Translations under genes and position numbers: made by a program
The notes under the pieces: model-generated
What the model was told of the DNA's origin: nothing
The model's input: only the letters and a program-made list of their open reading frames with translations
The model's database searches: none
Source: a virus
Virus record (IMG/VR): IMGVR_UViG_3300009376_001132
Span: 1-64,000 of that record
DNA length: 64,000 bases
Direction: 5' to 3' (one strand)
Part shown: piece by piece, positions 43,388 to 50,976 of the stretch
Layout of the letters: every line of letters begins with the position of its first letter
Position numbering within the stretch: the stretch's first letter is position 1

Positions 43388-44278
43388 TCAGTTCCCAAAA
43401 ACTTTCTCAAGCTTTGCTTCCATTTTTTGAATCCATAGGCGATCTATTTGAGTATTTATTCTTGGGGTATTGCTCTTTTCCCAAAGTTCCATTTCGCCTT
43501 TTGCTATTGCTTTTTTGAGAAATATTTTAATAGCAACTAAAGGAGAGGAAAGTCCAACATTCTCCATCATTGAATAGCCCGCAAAAATAACTCCCACCAA
43601 TTCATTGTCTTTGTTGATAATGGGTGAACCACTTGAGCCTGGTTTTGTAGGGAGGGTATAAACTGAATATCCTTTATCATGATAACCTGAAAATTGTCCC
43701 TTAAAGACCAGTACTGTTCCTGGCCAAAATAATCCGTGGGGAGCAGCCATATTCGTGACTGTTTCTCCCCTTTTTGGTTCTTTGTCTGCGATCCTTAAAG
43801 TAGGAGGATTTAAAAGAACATTCGAAGCACGCAACAAACACAAGTCAAAGCGCCGGTTTATCATAATCACTTCCGCATCATGATGAAAACCATTTAGATC
43901 AACTGCTTTGAATGTAGATCCTTTATTTTCAATTCTAAACCCTTCGATGATTTGTGTTTTTGGGAATTTAGTTTCACATGAATGTCCGGCAGTTAACACA
44001 TATGAAGTACCTTGAGAAACTTCGCTATGAAATACATACGCTCCAGAGGAAACATACTGCATAACAGCTTTTTGACATTTTTCCTCTTTTGTTTCGGCAT
44101 CAATCCCGCACCCCTCAACCTCAACAGAGTGCTTTATCTGAACAAAGGCATGTCGTGGTAATATTTCTTCTGAAACTTGGGGTTTATTGTTAACTGTTAC
44201 GCAACCGCTGACACAACTTGTAAGTAAAAGTAACGATAATATAAGAAACTTGACGTAAATTGGTGATTTTTTTATCAT
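43388..44278 (-). CDS. trypsin-like serine protease lipoprotein
   Basis: The 296-residue protein has a lipoprotein signal peptide (SPIYVKFLILSLLLLTSC; lipobox LTSC at 19-22 or VSGC at 23-26). The S1-type triad is visible: His in YVLTAGHSCET, Asp in NRRFDLCLLRAS, Ser in TKPGSSGSPIINKDNELVGVIFAGYS. It should be anchored to the inner leaflet of the outer membrane or the outer face of the inner membrane, cutting periplasmic or surface proteins. It is divergent to the three plus-strand lipoprotein/secreted genes. A protease lipoprotein in a phage is unusual; it may act in exclusion, cell-surface modification or lysis. Confidence 0.8.
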   Translation of the reverse strand: MIKKSPIYVKFLILSLLLLTSCVSGCVTVNNKPQVSEEILPRHAFVQIKHSVEVEGCGIDAETKEEKCQKAVMQYVSSGAYVFHSEVSQGTSYVLTAGHSCETKFPKTQIIEGFRIENKGSTFKAVDLNGFHHDAEVIMINRRFDLCLLRASNVLLNPPTLRIADKEPKRGETVTNMAAPHGLFWPGTVLVFKGQFSGYHDKGYSVYTLPTKPGSSGSPIINKDNELVGVIFAGYSMMENVGLSSPLVAIKIFLKKAIAKGEMELWEKSNTPRINTQIDRLWIQKMEAKLEKVFGN

Positions 44279-44359
44279 AGTAAAGTAACTAGATTGAAAG
44301 GGGACTATTTATCCGTAGTAAATCAACACACTAGATTTGCTGTAAGGAATATCAATAAC

Positions 44360-44623
44360 ATGTTAAGCAGCACCATATTATCAGGATTACTGATACTTTC
44401 GTCACAAACTACAGAGTTTCCAGATATTTGGAAAAAGATAGAGGGCAAGTGGTCCTATATTGGACAAGTTAAAGAGGTAAAAGAAAAACCTCAGATTCTA
44501 GTTTGGATAGAAAAGAAAACAAAAAGCAAAACCAAAAACATAGTTACTAAAGAGATAAAAAAGATGCCATTCATCATTTTGTCTCCCAAAGGAGAGGTAC
44601 TGGATCTAGAACCACTCCAATAA
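44360..44623 (+). CDS. small secreted protein of unknown function
   Basis: An 87-residue product with an N-terminal signal-like segment (MLSSTILSGLLILSSQ, cleavage probably near residue 18) followed by a short Lys-rich domain (FPDIWKKIEGKWSYIGQVKEV and LVWIEKKTKSKTK). I start at ATG 44360 (AAGGA 13 bases upstream); a TTG at 44294 would add 22 residues ahead of the signal peptide and is less likely. A TATTTAT motif (44306-44312) lies upstream in the divergent gap. First gene of the only plus-strand operon in the window. Confidence 0.6.
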   Translation: MLSSTILSGLLILSSQTTEFPDIWKKIEGKWSYIGQVKEVKEKPQILVWIEKKTKSKTKNIVTKEIKKMPFIILSPKGEVLDLEPLQ

Positions 44624-44634
44624 GGAGCGGTTTT

Positions 44635-45111
44635 ATGTTTCGTGTTCCGAAAACTAAATTAAGAGTTACGCTGTTGGGAATATTGGCACTTTCGTGTGCT
44701 GTAGCCCTCCATTTTCAGATTAAAGCAAACAACCTATATCAAACCATAATTCCAAAGAAATCAACTTATTATACACCGGGACAAAATGACAATTGTAAAT
44801 GGGTTGTCCACGTTAGTGATAAAATAACCACCGAACCAGGCTCTAATTCAGCCATACAAATTGGTATCCCTGATGTTATAAAAGATGGTTACATTGCCGG
44901 CATTTTACAGAATGCACCGGGCGATTCTCTTTTGTTTGCTTTTAAAATCCCAACACAATCTAAAAATAGTCCGCCGTTGATTATGACCCATGTCTATGAT
45001 AAAGAACACCTCCCGCTTAAAAAAGCACGATTTCGAGTTTTTAATAGCACCGCCTTAACCATGGTTCTTTATAGTACTTATGAGGCTTGTATTGAGGCTA
45101 CAATGGAATGA
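44635..45111 (+). CDS. signal-anchored periplasmic protein of unknown function
   Basis: 158 residues with a basic N-terminus and a hydrophobic helix (LRVTLLGILALSCAVALHF) that is either a signal peptide or an anchor. The rest looks like a small beta domain: NDNCKWVVHVSDKITTEPGSNSAIQIGIPD and GDSLLFAFKIPTQSK. AAGGAG sits 7 bases before the ATG, 9 bases after the previous stop. The stop overlaps the next start as ATGA. Function unknown; membership of an envelope-directed cassette suggests a cell-surface role. Confidence 0.6.
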   Translation: MFRVPKTKLRVTLLGILALSCAVALHFQIKANNLYQTIIPKKSTYYTPGQNDNCKWVVHVSDKITTEPGSNSAIQIGIPDVIKDGYIAGILQNAPGDSLLFAFKIPTQSKNSPPLIMTHVYDKEHLPLKKARFRVFNSTALTMVLYSTYEACIEATME

Positions 45112-46376
45112 AACGTTGGGGTTTATTTTTTGTTCCCTTGGTTTTAACCGCCTGCCAGGCTTGTCTAGATGATGACCAGTTGGTTGCCTTGGAATGTTCA
45201 CCCGGCACTGTTGAAGTGTGTGATCACAACGGACAGATCCTAACATCCCTTAATCCCAAAGATCCTCCTGAAAAAGCTGGTATTTGCAGGTACGGTGCTA
45301 GAACCTGTACGTTTGATGGGTGGACCGAGTGCATCGGAGCAGCAGGACCAGAAGAAGAAGTTTGTGATGGATTAGATAACGACTGTAATTTATTAATAGA
45401 TGAAACGTTTCCAGAACAACATCAACTATGTGGATTTGTAGAGGGTGCTGATTATGGTGTTGGTATTTGCACCCCAGGTGTGATGAAATGTGATAATGGA
45501 AGTCTTTATTGCGATGGGCATGTTGGACCTTCGGAAGAAACCTGCGACGGCTTGGATAATAATTGTGATGGAACGGTTGATGAAGGAGTAGCTAATACTA
45601 CGGCAATTGTCTGTTATGATGGTCCCGAAGGTTCAATGGCTATTGGCGAGTGTCGTGCGGGTGTTCGTTATTGTCAGGATGGTGGGTTTGATGGACCTTG
45701 CGATGGGCAAGTTCTTCCCGTTGAAGAAATCTGCGACAACCTTGATAACGACTGCGACGGCGAAGTAGACGAAGGTTTTGATACTCGTGGTGTAGATCTT
45801 GTTTTTGTTATTGATATTTCCGGCTCTTTTGATGATGAGATAGAGTCCATGATAGAAGGAATTACTCCGCTTTTAGATGATCCGATAACGAGCAACTTTC
45901 GGTTTGGTTTAGCAGTGATAGGCAGACAAAATTCAGGTGGCGGAACCCCGCTGACCACCCGACACTCTGAAATGGTAAATGATTTTGTTCCCGCTGATGA
46001 ATTCCTGCAATATTTGCAGGCTATCCAATTAATGGATGATGGTGGTATTGAGCCATCAATAGATGTGACCTTGTGGTCGATGGAGGGTTTGTATCCTTTT
46101 TCGTGGACCACGGGGAACCAAAAAGTAATAATCTTAATGACTGATGAAATAGCTCAAACTATTACAGGAAGGAATGTAACTGAGGTTAATGATTATGCTG
46201 TTAATAATGGGTTTGAGATATTTGTTTTCGCTCTCCCCGAACACCATAATTCATTTTTGGGGATGGTAAGAGGAGAACAGAGTCGCCTTTATACTCCTGT
46301 GGTGAATTCAGAGACTGTTTTTATGCAGATCCGCCAGATCTTTGAAGATCTTTGTATTGGTCAGGGTGATCCATAG
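45108..46376 (+). CDS. lipoprotein with MopE-like Cys/Asp repeats and vWA domain
   Basis: This 422-residue lipoprotein (VLTAC lipobox, Cys16) has three MopE-type putative metal-binding repeats: VCDGLDNDCN (about 86), TCDGLDNNCDG (146) and ICDNLDNDCDG (209), each followed by VDEG/IDET. Residues about 229-415 form a von Willebrand A domain with a MIDAS motif (VFVIDISGSF; the later LMTDE strand). MopE repeats are typical of Myxococcota and related exported proteins. It probably sits on the outer surface and binds metal and a ligand. In phage context it looks like a cargo gene for host-surface alteration. It is the last gene of the plus-strand operon. Confidence 0.82.
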   Translation: MKRWGLFFVPLVLTACQACLDDDQLVALECSPGTVEVCDHNGQILTSLNPKDPPEKAGICRYGARTCTFDGWTECIGAAGPEEEVCDGLDNDCNLLIDETFPEQHQLCGFVEGADYGVGICTPGVMKCDNGSLYCDGHVGPSEETCDGLDNNCDGTVDEGVANTTAIVCYDGPEGSMAIGECRAGVRYCQDGGFDGPCDGQVLPVEEICDNLDNDCDGEVDEGFDTRGVDLVFVIDISGSFDDEIESMIEGITPLLDDPITSNFRFGLAVIGRQNSGGGTPLTTRHSEMVNDFVPADEFLQYLQAIQLMDDGGIEPSIDVTLWSMEGLYPFSWTTGNQKVIILMTDEIAQTITGRNVTEVNDYAVNNGFEIFVFALPEHHNSFLGMVRGEQSRLYTPVVNSETVFMQIRQIFEDLCIGQGDP

Positions 46377-46406
46377 ATAACACTTTAAAATCTATTTTTT
46401 TTGATT

Positions 46407-46994
46407 TCATTTTATACTCCCCTTTAACTGATTTATTATTAGGTTGATAACTGAATCTTTGTCTTGTTGAGATTTAGCATTATAAAAAGCCCAAGATGCA
46501 GAATTCTTTTTTGCATTTATTTCCTCTGACAAAGAAGTGATGTTGTTTTGCAACAATAAAAATGAACTTGGAGATAATTCAAACAAGTCAATGTTAAGCA
46601 GCCCAGCAAGATTCAACAAAGTTGCTAAATTATTTTCTTGATATGCCAAGGATGCTTCGGAAAACATTTCTGCTTTACTATTATCTCCAGTTTTGTCTGG
46701 GTGTGTTTTTTCTGCTATTTTTCTATATAATTTTCTAATATCATTGTTCTTTTTCTTTGTGTCTATTTCTTCTATTTCTTCTATTTCTTCTATTTCTTCT
46801 ATTTCTTCTATTGTCTTTGTTTCTTCTATTGGTGAAGTCTTGCTAGAGAACAATGATTCATATTCATCAGGATATTTTTCTTTTATTGCTTCATTTATTT
46901 GTTTATCCATTTGTAAACATATGTCATCCACTTCCTCTTTTTCAAGAAGTAGAAAGGAATATTGGAGGCTAAGTTTTTTGAATTTGCGGGACAT
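46407..46994 (-). CDS. J-domain protein with EEI repeat
   Basis: 195 residues. A J-domain lies near the middle (IRKLYRKIAEKTHPDKTGDN, with the HPD motif that stimulates Hsp70 ATPases, followed by KAEMFSEASLAYQENN). Preceding it is a tandem EIEEIEEIEEIE stretch encoded by 9-bp DNA repeats. The N-terminal helical segment (SLQYSFLLLEKEEVDDICLQMD) and the C-terminal helical part are charged. It should recruit host DnaK for phage assembly or remodelling of host proteins. It stands apart from tail fibres by a short gap and converges on the plus-strand operon. Confidence 0.75.
   Translation of the reverse strand: MSRKFKKLSLQYSFLLLEKEEVDDICLQMDKQINEAIKEKYPDEYESLFSSKTSPIEETKTIEEIEEIEEIEEIEEIDTKKKNNDIRKLYRKIAEKTHPDKTGDNSKAEMFSEASLAYQENNLATLLNLAGLLNIDLFELSPSSFLLLQNNITSLSEEINAKKNSASWAFYNAKSQQDKDSVINLIINQLKGSIK
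46762..46811. repeat. 9-bp tandem repeat within J-domain gene
   Basis: About 5.5 copies of ttctatttc in tandem (minus strand GAAATAGAA), encoding Glu-Ile-Glu repeats. The unit is a multiple of three, so copy-number change keeps the frame. A candidate for slippage variation. Confidence 0.9.
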
Positions 46995-47022
46995 AATGTA
47001 AGCCTGTGTATAAGTGAATATT

Positions 47023-48117
47023 TTATACCGGCCAACTTCCCACTTCTAATTGTTCGACTCTAAGGATACCACCGCTAACTGAAATCATAAAATCTGCTAG
47101 GCTACCTAAGTTATCTGTTCCTTGTAAAACTATTCTGGGTATAGCTGCTGAATCAGCCGCTGTAGAAATAGCACTACTCGATACTATTAGTGCCGGCTTA
47201 TATCCCCCCCCTTGTGCTAGGGAAATATTAGAGAAAGTAGCCAAACCGCTTCCGGTCATCGATCCAGATAATTTTAAAGATACAGAGTCATCATTAAGAA
47301 TCAGATTTCCAAGCGTTGATCCAACAGAGCTTGAAAGAACACCGCCAGAATTAATCTTAGTAAGATTATCAATTACTAGACTTTGACCTGAAATACCACC
47401 AGCACCTGACATAACGCCAGCAACAGAGATCGATGCTTCTTCTGTTGTTAAAGATGCGAACGATGCAGCACCTGCACCAGAAACCGTAGTCTTAGCAACG
47501 AGCGATGCTGAAGTCTCAATACTGTTGTTACTAAGGATCTTATGCGTAAATACATTTATTTTTACTGCGCCCGAAACTGCTGACGGCGTAAAGCTTGCCG
47601 CAGTCAAGGTACCAGAAACATTTAGATTGTTAGTAAAAAGGTGCCCTAAAAAGGTAGCGCCGGCAGAAGAAGATATTGTGCCCGAAAGTGTTAGAGATCT
47701 AGCATCATCATTTAATATAAGATTTCCGAGAGTAGCCCCCACAGAACTCGACAAAACACCAGCATCAGAAGCTACTAGTCCTGTTGTGTTCTGTATAATT
47801 TTTCCGGTGGATCCGTCAAATCTAGCAATGGCATTATCAGTAGCCGAGCCGGGCCCGGTTACGTCCCCGGATCCAGCGCCGCCAAGTGCTGCGCTCAGAT
47901 AGTTAAGAGCTTGGATAACGGAACCAGACGCATTACCAAAACTATCACTAAGATAGAAGCGACTCCATTCATTGGTGGTTAATCCGCTTAGTCCGCCAAG
48001 AACTGTTCCTGAAACTGGAAGTGCTAAAAACTCTTGTCCCGAGCCAGTGACAATTCCACCGAGCATTTCTGCATTTGCTATAAAAGAACCGCTTGCGCCT
48101 ACCAGTCCGAAAGCCAA
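47023..48117 (-). CDS. repeat-rich tail fibre protein, short paralogue
   Basis: The 364-residue protein starts at TTG (GAGGGG 8 bases upstream; translated Met-Ala-Phe-Gly). Its N-terminal 90 residues (GLTTNEWSRFYLSDSFGNASGS) are nearly identical to the longer fibre encoded next to it. The rest is Ser/Gly/Ala/Leu/Thr-rich: TISVAGVMSGAG and SGTLTAASF units. The C-terminal SIRVLQGTDN-like segment ends with LADFMISVSGGILRVEQLE. These features fit trimeric fibres with beta-helical repeats. Fewer repeats than the paralogue. Confidence 0.8.
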   Translation of the reverse strand: MAFGLVGASGSFIANAEMLGGIVTGSGQEFLALPVSGTVLGGLSGLTTNEWSRFYLSDSFGNASGSVIQALNYLSAALGGAGSGDVTGPGSATDNAIARFDGSTGKIIQNTTGLVASDAGVLSSSVGATLGNLILNDDARSLTLSGTISSSAGATFLGHLFTNNLNVSGTLTAASFTPSAVSGAVKINVFTHKILSNNSIETSASLVAKTTVSGAGAASFASLTTEEASISVAGVMSGAGGISGQSLVIDNLTKINSGGVLSSSVGSTLGNLILNDDSVSLKLSGSMTGSGLATFSNISLAQGGGYKPALIVSSSAISTAADSAAIPRIVLQGTDNLGSLADFMISVSGGILRVEQLEVGSWPV

Positions 48118-48170
48118 TTAAATAACCCCTCTAGTGTTCTCCTTTCGTGGAGCCTTTAAATAAATAGTAA

Positions 48171-48203
48171 ATAAAAAAAGAAGGGACCGAAGTCCCTTCT
48201 TTA
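48171..48203 (-). terminator. intrinsic terminator after long fibre gene
   Basis: On the minus strand, the arms AAGAAGGGAC and GTCCCTTCTT pair perfectly over 10 bp around a UUCG loop (48178-48201), followed by a T-run on the transcript side. It ends transcription of the 48226-50301 fibre gene before the short fibre gene. Confidence 0.92.
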
Positions 48204-48225
48204 TAAAACAGATTGTTTTAAAACT

Positions 48226-50301
48226 TTAGACTGGTAACGCTGTTCCGTGAGTCAACTCGACAACCTGTAGCATTCCACCAGAGACTGAGATCATGAAATC
48301 CTTTAAAGCTCCTGCATCGTTGGTTCCTTGCAAAACCATCCTTGGAATGAGTGCAGCATTCGCCGCCGTGCTGATATCACTACTTGAGATGTAAAGAGCA
48401 GCCTTATGGTTACTGCCGTTTGCACTACCCGTGTTCGAGCAATGAACACCAGCGCCGACTCCGCCCGAAAGCGAGCCTTCACCATAGACTTTAACTGCGC
48501 CCTGCGATTCGAGCGAGCCCACCTGCGCTCCACCCGCAGCAACCAGGGCACCTGCGCTACTGATCGAGCCCTGTCCGCCAGCGACGGAGAGGCTTTGACC
48601 TTGGAGAGCGCCAGCACCAGAAACAACACCGGCAAGAGAGATCGTTGCCTCTTCAGTTGTTAAAGCTCCAAATGCACCCGGTCCAGCACCCGAAACAGTG
48701 GTTACTGCCGAAACCGCACCAGCTTGTGATATTATATCAGCGCCATTTATGGTCAACTTAGCACCAGCAAGCGATGAAGCACCAGAGATGCTTGTCACAT
48801 TAGTTATAGCCTTTTCATCGGTAACAATGATTGAGTTGCCCAACTCCAGTGCCATTCCCGAAATTATCCCAGCGCCAGAGATTGCCCCGGCAACAGAAAT
48901 TGTTGCTTCTTCTGTCGTCAGAGATGCACCAGCTACATTGCCAGCACCTGAAACTGTGGTCTTGGCTAACAGAGATGCCGAGGTTTCAATAGCATTATTA
49001 CTGAGAATCTTGGATGTAAAAAGGTTTATTTTAATATTACCCGAGAGCGCAGTTGGCTGAAAGGTTTCAGCAGTCAAAGTACCGGAGACATTCATATCAT
49101 TGGCGAAAAGATCTCCTAAGAAAGTACCACCGCCTGAAGATGAAACAACACCATTTTTATTAACATTAAATATATTAGCAACCTTGAGTGACTGACCTTG
49201 TACAGCACCTGCGCCTGACATAACACCGGCAACAGAAATTGTCGCTTCTTCGGTTGTTAGGCTCGCACCCTGTACGGCACCCGCACCAGAAACAACACCG
49301 GCAACAGAGATTGTTGCCTCTTCTGTCGTTAAAGATGCACCAGCTACATTGCCAGCACCCGAGACCGTAGTCTTGGCCACCAAAGATGACGAAGCAGCGA
49401 AAGATAAACCAGTAACAGCTTTTACAAAGTGTGCAGCACCAGAACCTGACACATCACCGTCGCTTTGTACCTTAAAGAGGTTGGCAACAGTAAGTGCTTG
49501 TCCTGAGACAGCACCAGCACCAGAAATAACACCTGCGGCTGTTATGGTAGCTTCCTCTGTCACTAGGTTCTGTCCACTGACAGCACCAGCACCAGAAACA
49601 GTGGTTGGAGCTACAAGAGCACCAGCCTGGGTTACAACATCCGTTCCGTTGATGGTTAGTTTTGCACCAGCCAGCGACGAAGCACCCGAAACAGTGGTTA
49701 CTGCCGCAACCGCACCAGCGGTTGTAACAACATCGCTGTTTGCAATGGTGAGCTTTTGTCCTTGGACAGCGCCAGCACCGGAAATAACACCGGCAACAGA
49801 AATCGTTGCCTCTTCCGACGTCAGAGATGCACCAGCTACATTGCCAGCGCCTGAAACGTCGGTTCCAGCAATAACTTTGTTAGTGCCGGAAATTTGCCCA
49901 TTAGCTGAGAATGTATAACTTTCACCCTCACCACCAGTGAACTCACCAGCGTCAGTAAAACTCACCAAAGTATTACTTTGAATAAGTTTACCAGTTGTAC
50001 CATCAAAACGAACAACAGCGTTGTCAGTCGCTGAACTTGGTCCAGTAACATCACCATTGGTATCCTTCAATGCTCCGCTCAAGTAGTTAAGAGCTTGAAT
50101 AATAGAACCAGAGGCGTTACCAAAACTATCACTAAGATAGAAGCGACTCCACTCGTTCGTGGTTAAATTACTTAATCCACCAAGAACTGTTCCTGAAACT
50201 GGAAGTGCTAAAAACTCCCCTGAAGAACCTGTGACAATTCCACCGACCATTGCCATGTTGGCCTGAAAAGAACCACTATCACCTGCTAAACCGAAAGCCA
50301 T
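48226..50301 (-). CDS. repeat-rich tail fibre protein, long paralogue
   Basis: 691 residues, starting ATG. The N-terminal ~90 residues match the short fibre (FLALPVSGTVLGGL, TTNEWSRFYLSDSFGNASGS) and probably attach to the virion. The middle (about 130-560) is a run of about a dozen units built on VSGAGNVAGASL-TTEEATISVAGVISG, with alternating GAGAVQGQSL variants: a beta-helix-like fibre shaft. The last part (KVYGEGSLSGGVGAGVHCS to FMISVSGGMLQVVEL) matches the short paralogue's end. GC content is higher than in the sugar genes. Host recognition role inferred. Confidence 0.85.
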   Translation of the reverse strand: MAFGLAGDSGSFQANMAMVGGIVTGSSGEFLALPVSGTVLGGLSNLTTNEWSRFYLSDSFGNASGSIIQALNYLSGALKDTNGDVTGPSSATDNAVVRFDGTTGKLIQSNTLVSFTDAGEFTGGEGESYTFSANGQISGTNKVIAGTDVSGAGNVAGASLTSEEATISVAGVISGAGAVQGQKLTIANSDVVTTAGAVAAVTTVSGASSLAGAKLTINGTDVVTQAGALVAPTTVSGAGAVSGQNLVTEEATITAAGVISGAGAVSGQALTVANLFKVQSDGDVSGSGAAHFVKAVTGLSFAASSSLVAKTTVSGAGNVAGASLTTEEATISVAGVVSGAGAVQGASLTTEEATISVAGVMSGAGAVQGQSLKVANIFNVNKNGVVSSSGGGTFLGDLFANDMNVSGTLTAETFQPTALSGNIKINLFTSKILSNNAIETSASLLAKTTVSGAGNVAGASLTTEEATISVAGAISGAGIISGMALELGNSIIVTDEKAITNVTSISGASSLAGAKLTINGADIISQAGAVSAVTTVSGAGPGAFGALTTEEATISLAGVVSGAGALQGQSLSVAGGQGSISSAGALVAAGGAQVGSLESQGAVKVYGEGSLSGGVGAGVHCSNTGSANGSNHKAALYISSSDISTAANAALIPRMVLQGTNDAGALKDFMISVSGGMLQVVELTHGTALPV
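48600..49870 (-). repeat. tandem coding repeats in fibre shaft
   Basis: Imperfect repeats of about 90-130 bp encode TTEEATISVAG(V/A)(I/V/M)SGAG and TVSGAG(N/A)V modules. The near-identical stretches (for example the sequence around 48890, 49220 and 49300) can recombine and change shaft length. Confidence 0.85.
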
Positions 50302-50401
50302 AAATATTTCCTCCTATAAACTTGGTCCTTAATTACAACAATTTGTAACTTGCAAAGTACAAAACCAATTAGGAGAGGTAACTGTATTAAATAGTGTTGG
50401 G

Positions 50402-50599
50402 CTATGGAAAGTGACGCTTAATTGTCGCCATATTTTCCTCTGCCTCAGTTAACTTTTCTGTCCAGTTTTTGATTTCATCGATTAATCCTGAATGTTCACC
50501 AATTCCGACAGAATTATTTAAGTAAACTTCTAGAACCGCCAAAGCCTCATCACGTTGGGCTTCGTAATGACTCAACGCTGCTTTAAGTAATTTATTCAT
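50402..50599 (-). CDS. small helical protein of unknown function
   Basis: 65 residues, helical and charged (LLKAALSHYEAQRDEALAVLEVYLNN), without membrane segment or Cys. Its start overlaps the stop of the upstream 42-residue gene by 8 bases. In position it is between the tRNA cluster and the fibre genes. Could be a fibre-assembly chaperone or internal protein; no family recognised. Confidence 0.55.
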   Translation of the reverse strand: MNKLLKAALSHYEAQRDEALAVLEVYLNNSVGIGEHSGLIDEIKNWTEKLTEAEENMATIKRHFP

Positions 50600-50720
50600 C
50601 TTTTTTTTCCTCCAAGGCTTTTATTCTTTTTTCCATTTCTTTTACCTTGACTGCAAAAGCCTCTAAGGTAGAAATCATAGCCTCCTGCATTTCTTTAGTG
50701 TAAGCGATTGGATTAGGCAT
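50592..50720 (-). CDS. very small coiled-coil-like protein
   Basis: 42 residues (ATG at 50720; SD GGAGAG 4-6 bases upstream). Sequence KEMQEAMISTLEAFAVKVKEMEKRIKALEEKK shows heptad spacing. Longer in-frame extension to 50777 would translate the tRNA-Gly(TCC) gene and is rejected. Translationally coupled to the next gene. Confidence 0.55.
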   Translation of the reverse strand: MPNPIAYTKEMQEAMISTLEAFAVKVKEMEKRIKALEEKKDE

Positions 50721-50744
50721 TTTTCTCTCCTTTATAAAATAGTG

Positions 50745-50820
50745 TGGAGCGGCTACTCGGGATCGAACCGAGATCATCAGCTTGGAAGGCTGAGGTAATA
50801 ACCATTATACGATAGCCGCT
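50745..50820 (-). tRNA. tRNA-Gly (TCC)
   Basis: Cloverleaf with acceptor AGCGGCT/AGCCGCT, loop CTTCCAA giving anticodon UCC (GGA codons), T-loop TTCGATC, CCA encoded at 50745-50747. The 3'-most tRNA of the five in the cluster. Confidence 0.93.
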
Positions 50821-50822
50821 TA

Positions 50823-50898
50823 TGGTGCCCAAAGTAGGATTCGAACCTACGACCTGATGATTACAAATCAACTGCTCTCCCATCTGAGCTATTCGGGC
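50823..50898 (-). tRNA. tRNA-Thr (TGT)
   Basis: Acceptor GCCCGAA/TTTGGGC, anticodon loop TTTGTAA (UGU, ACA codons), T-loop TTCGAAT, encoded CCA. One mismatch in the anticodon stem. Two bases separate it from the next tRNA. Confidence 0.88.
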
Positions 50899-50899
50899 A

Positions 50900-50976
50900 T
50901 GGTAGGGGACCTGGGACTTGAACCCAGAACCTATCGATTATGAGTCGAGTGCTCTGACCAATTGAGCTAATCCCCC
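50900..50976 (-). tRNA. tRNA with CAT anticodon, probably tRNA-Ile2 (lysidine target)
   Basis: Acceptor GGGGGAT/GTCCCCT with a G-U at the terminal pair, loop CTCATAA (anticodon CAU), T-loop TTCAAGT, encoded CCA. By sequence it could be elongator Met; the immediately upstream TilS gene, which converts C34 to lysidine, makes tRNA-Ile(AUA-reading) more likely. Confidence 0.85.

Noticed and set aside
48303-48635. 110-residue alternate-frame ORF inside the long fibre gene
   Set aside because: Same-strand, different-frame shadow of the repeat coding region, Arg/Val-rich by GC bias; no ribosome site.
50343-50362. Imperfect 20-bp palindrome (TTGTA...TACAA) upstream of the long fibre gene
   Set aside because: AT-rich with mismatches and no clear promoter overlap; could be chance, so it is not called as an operator.
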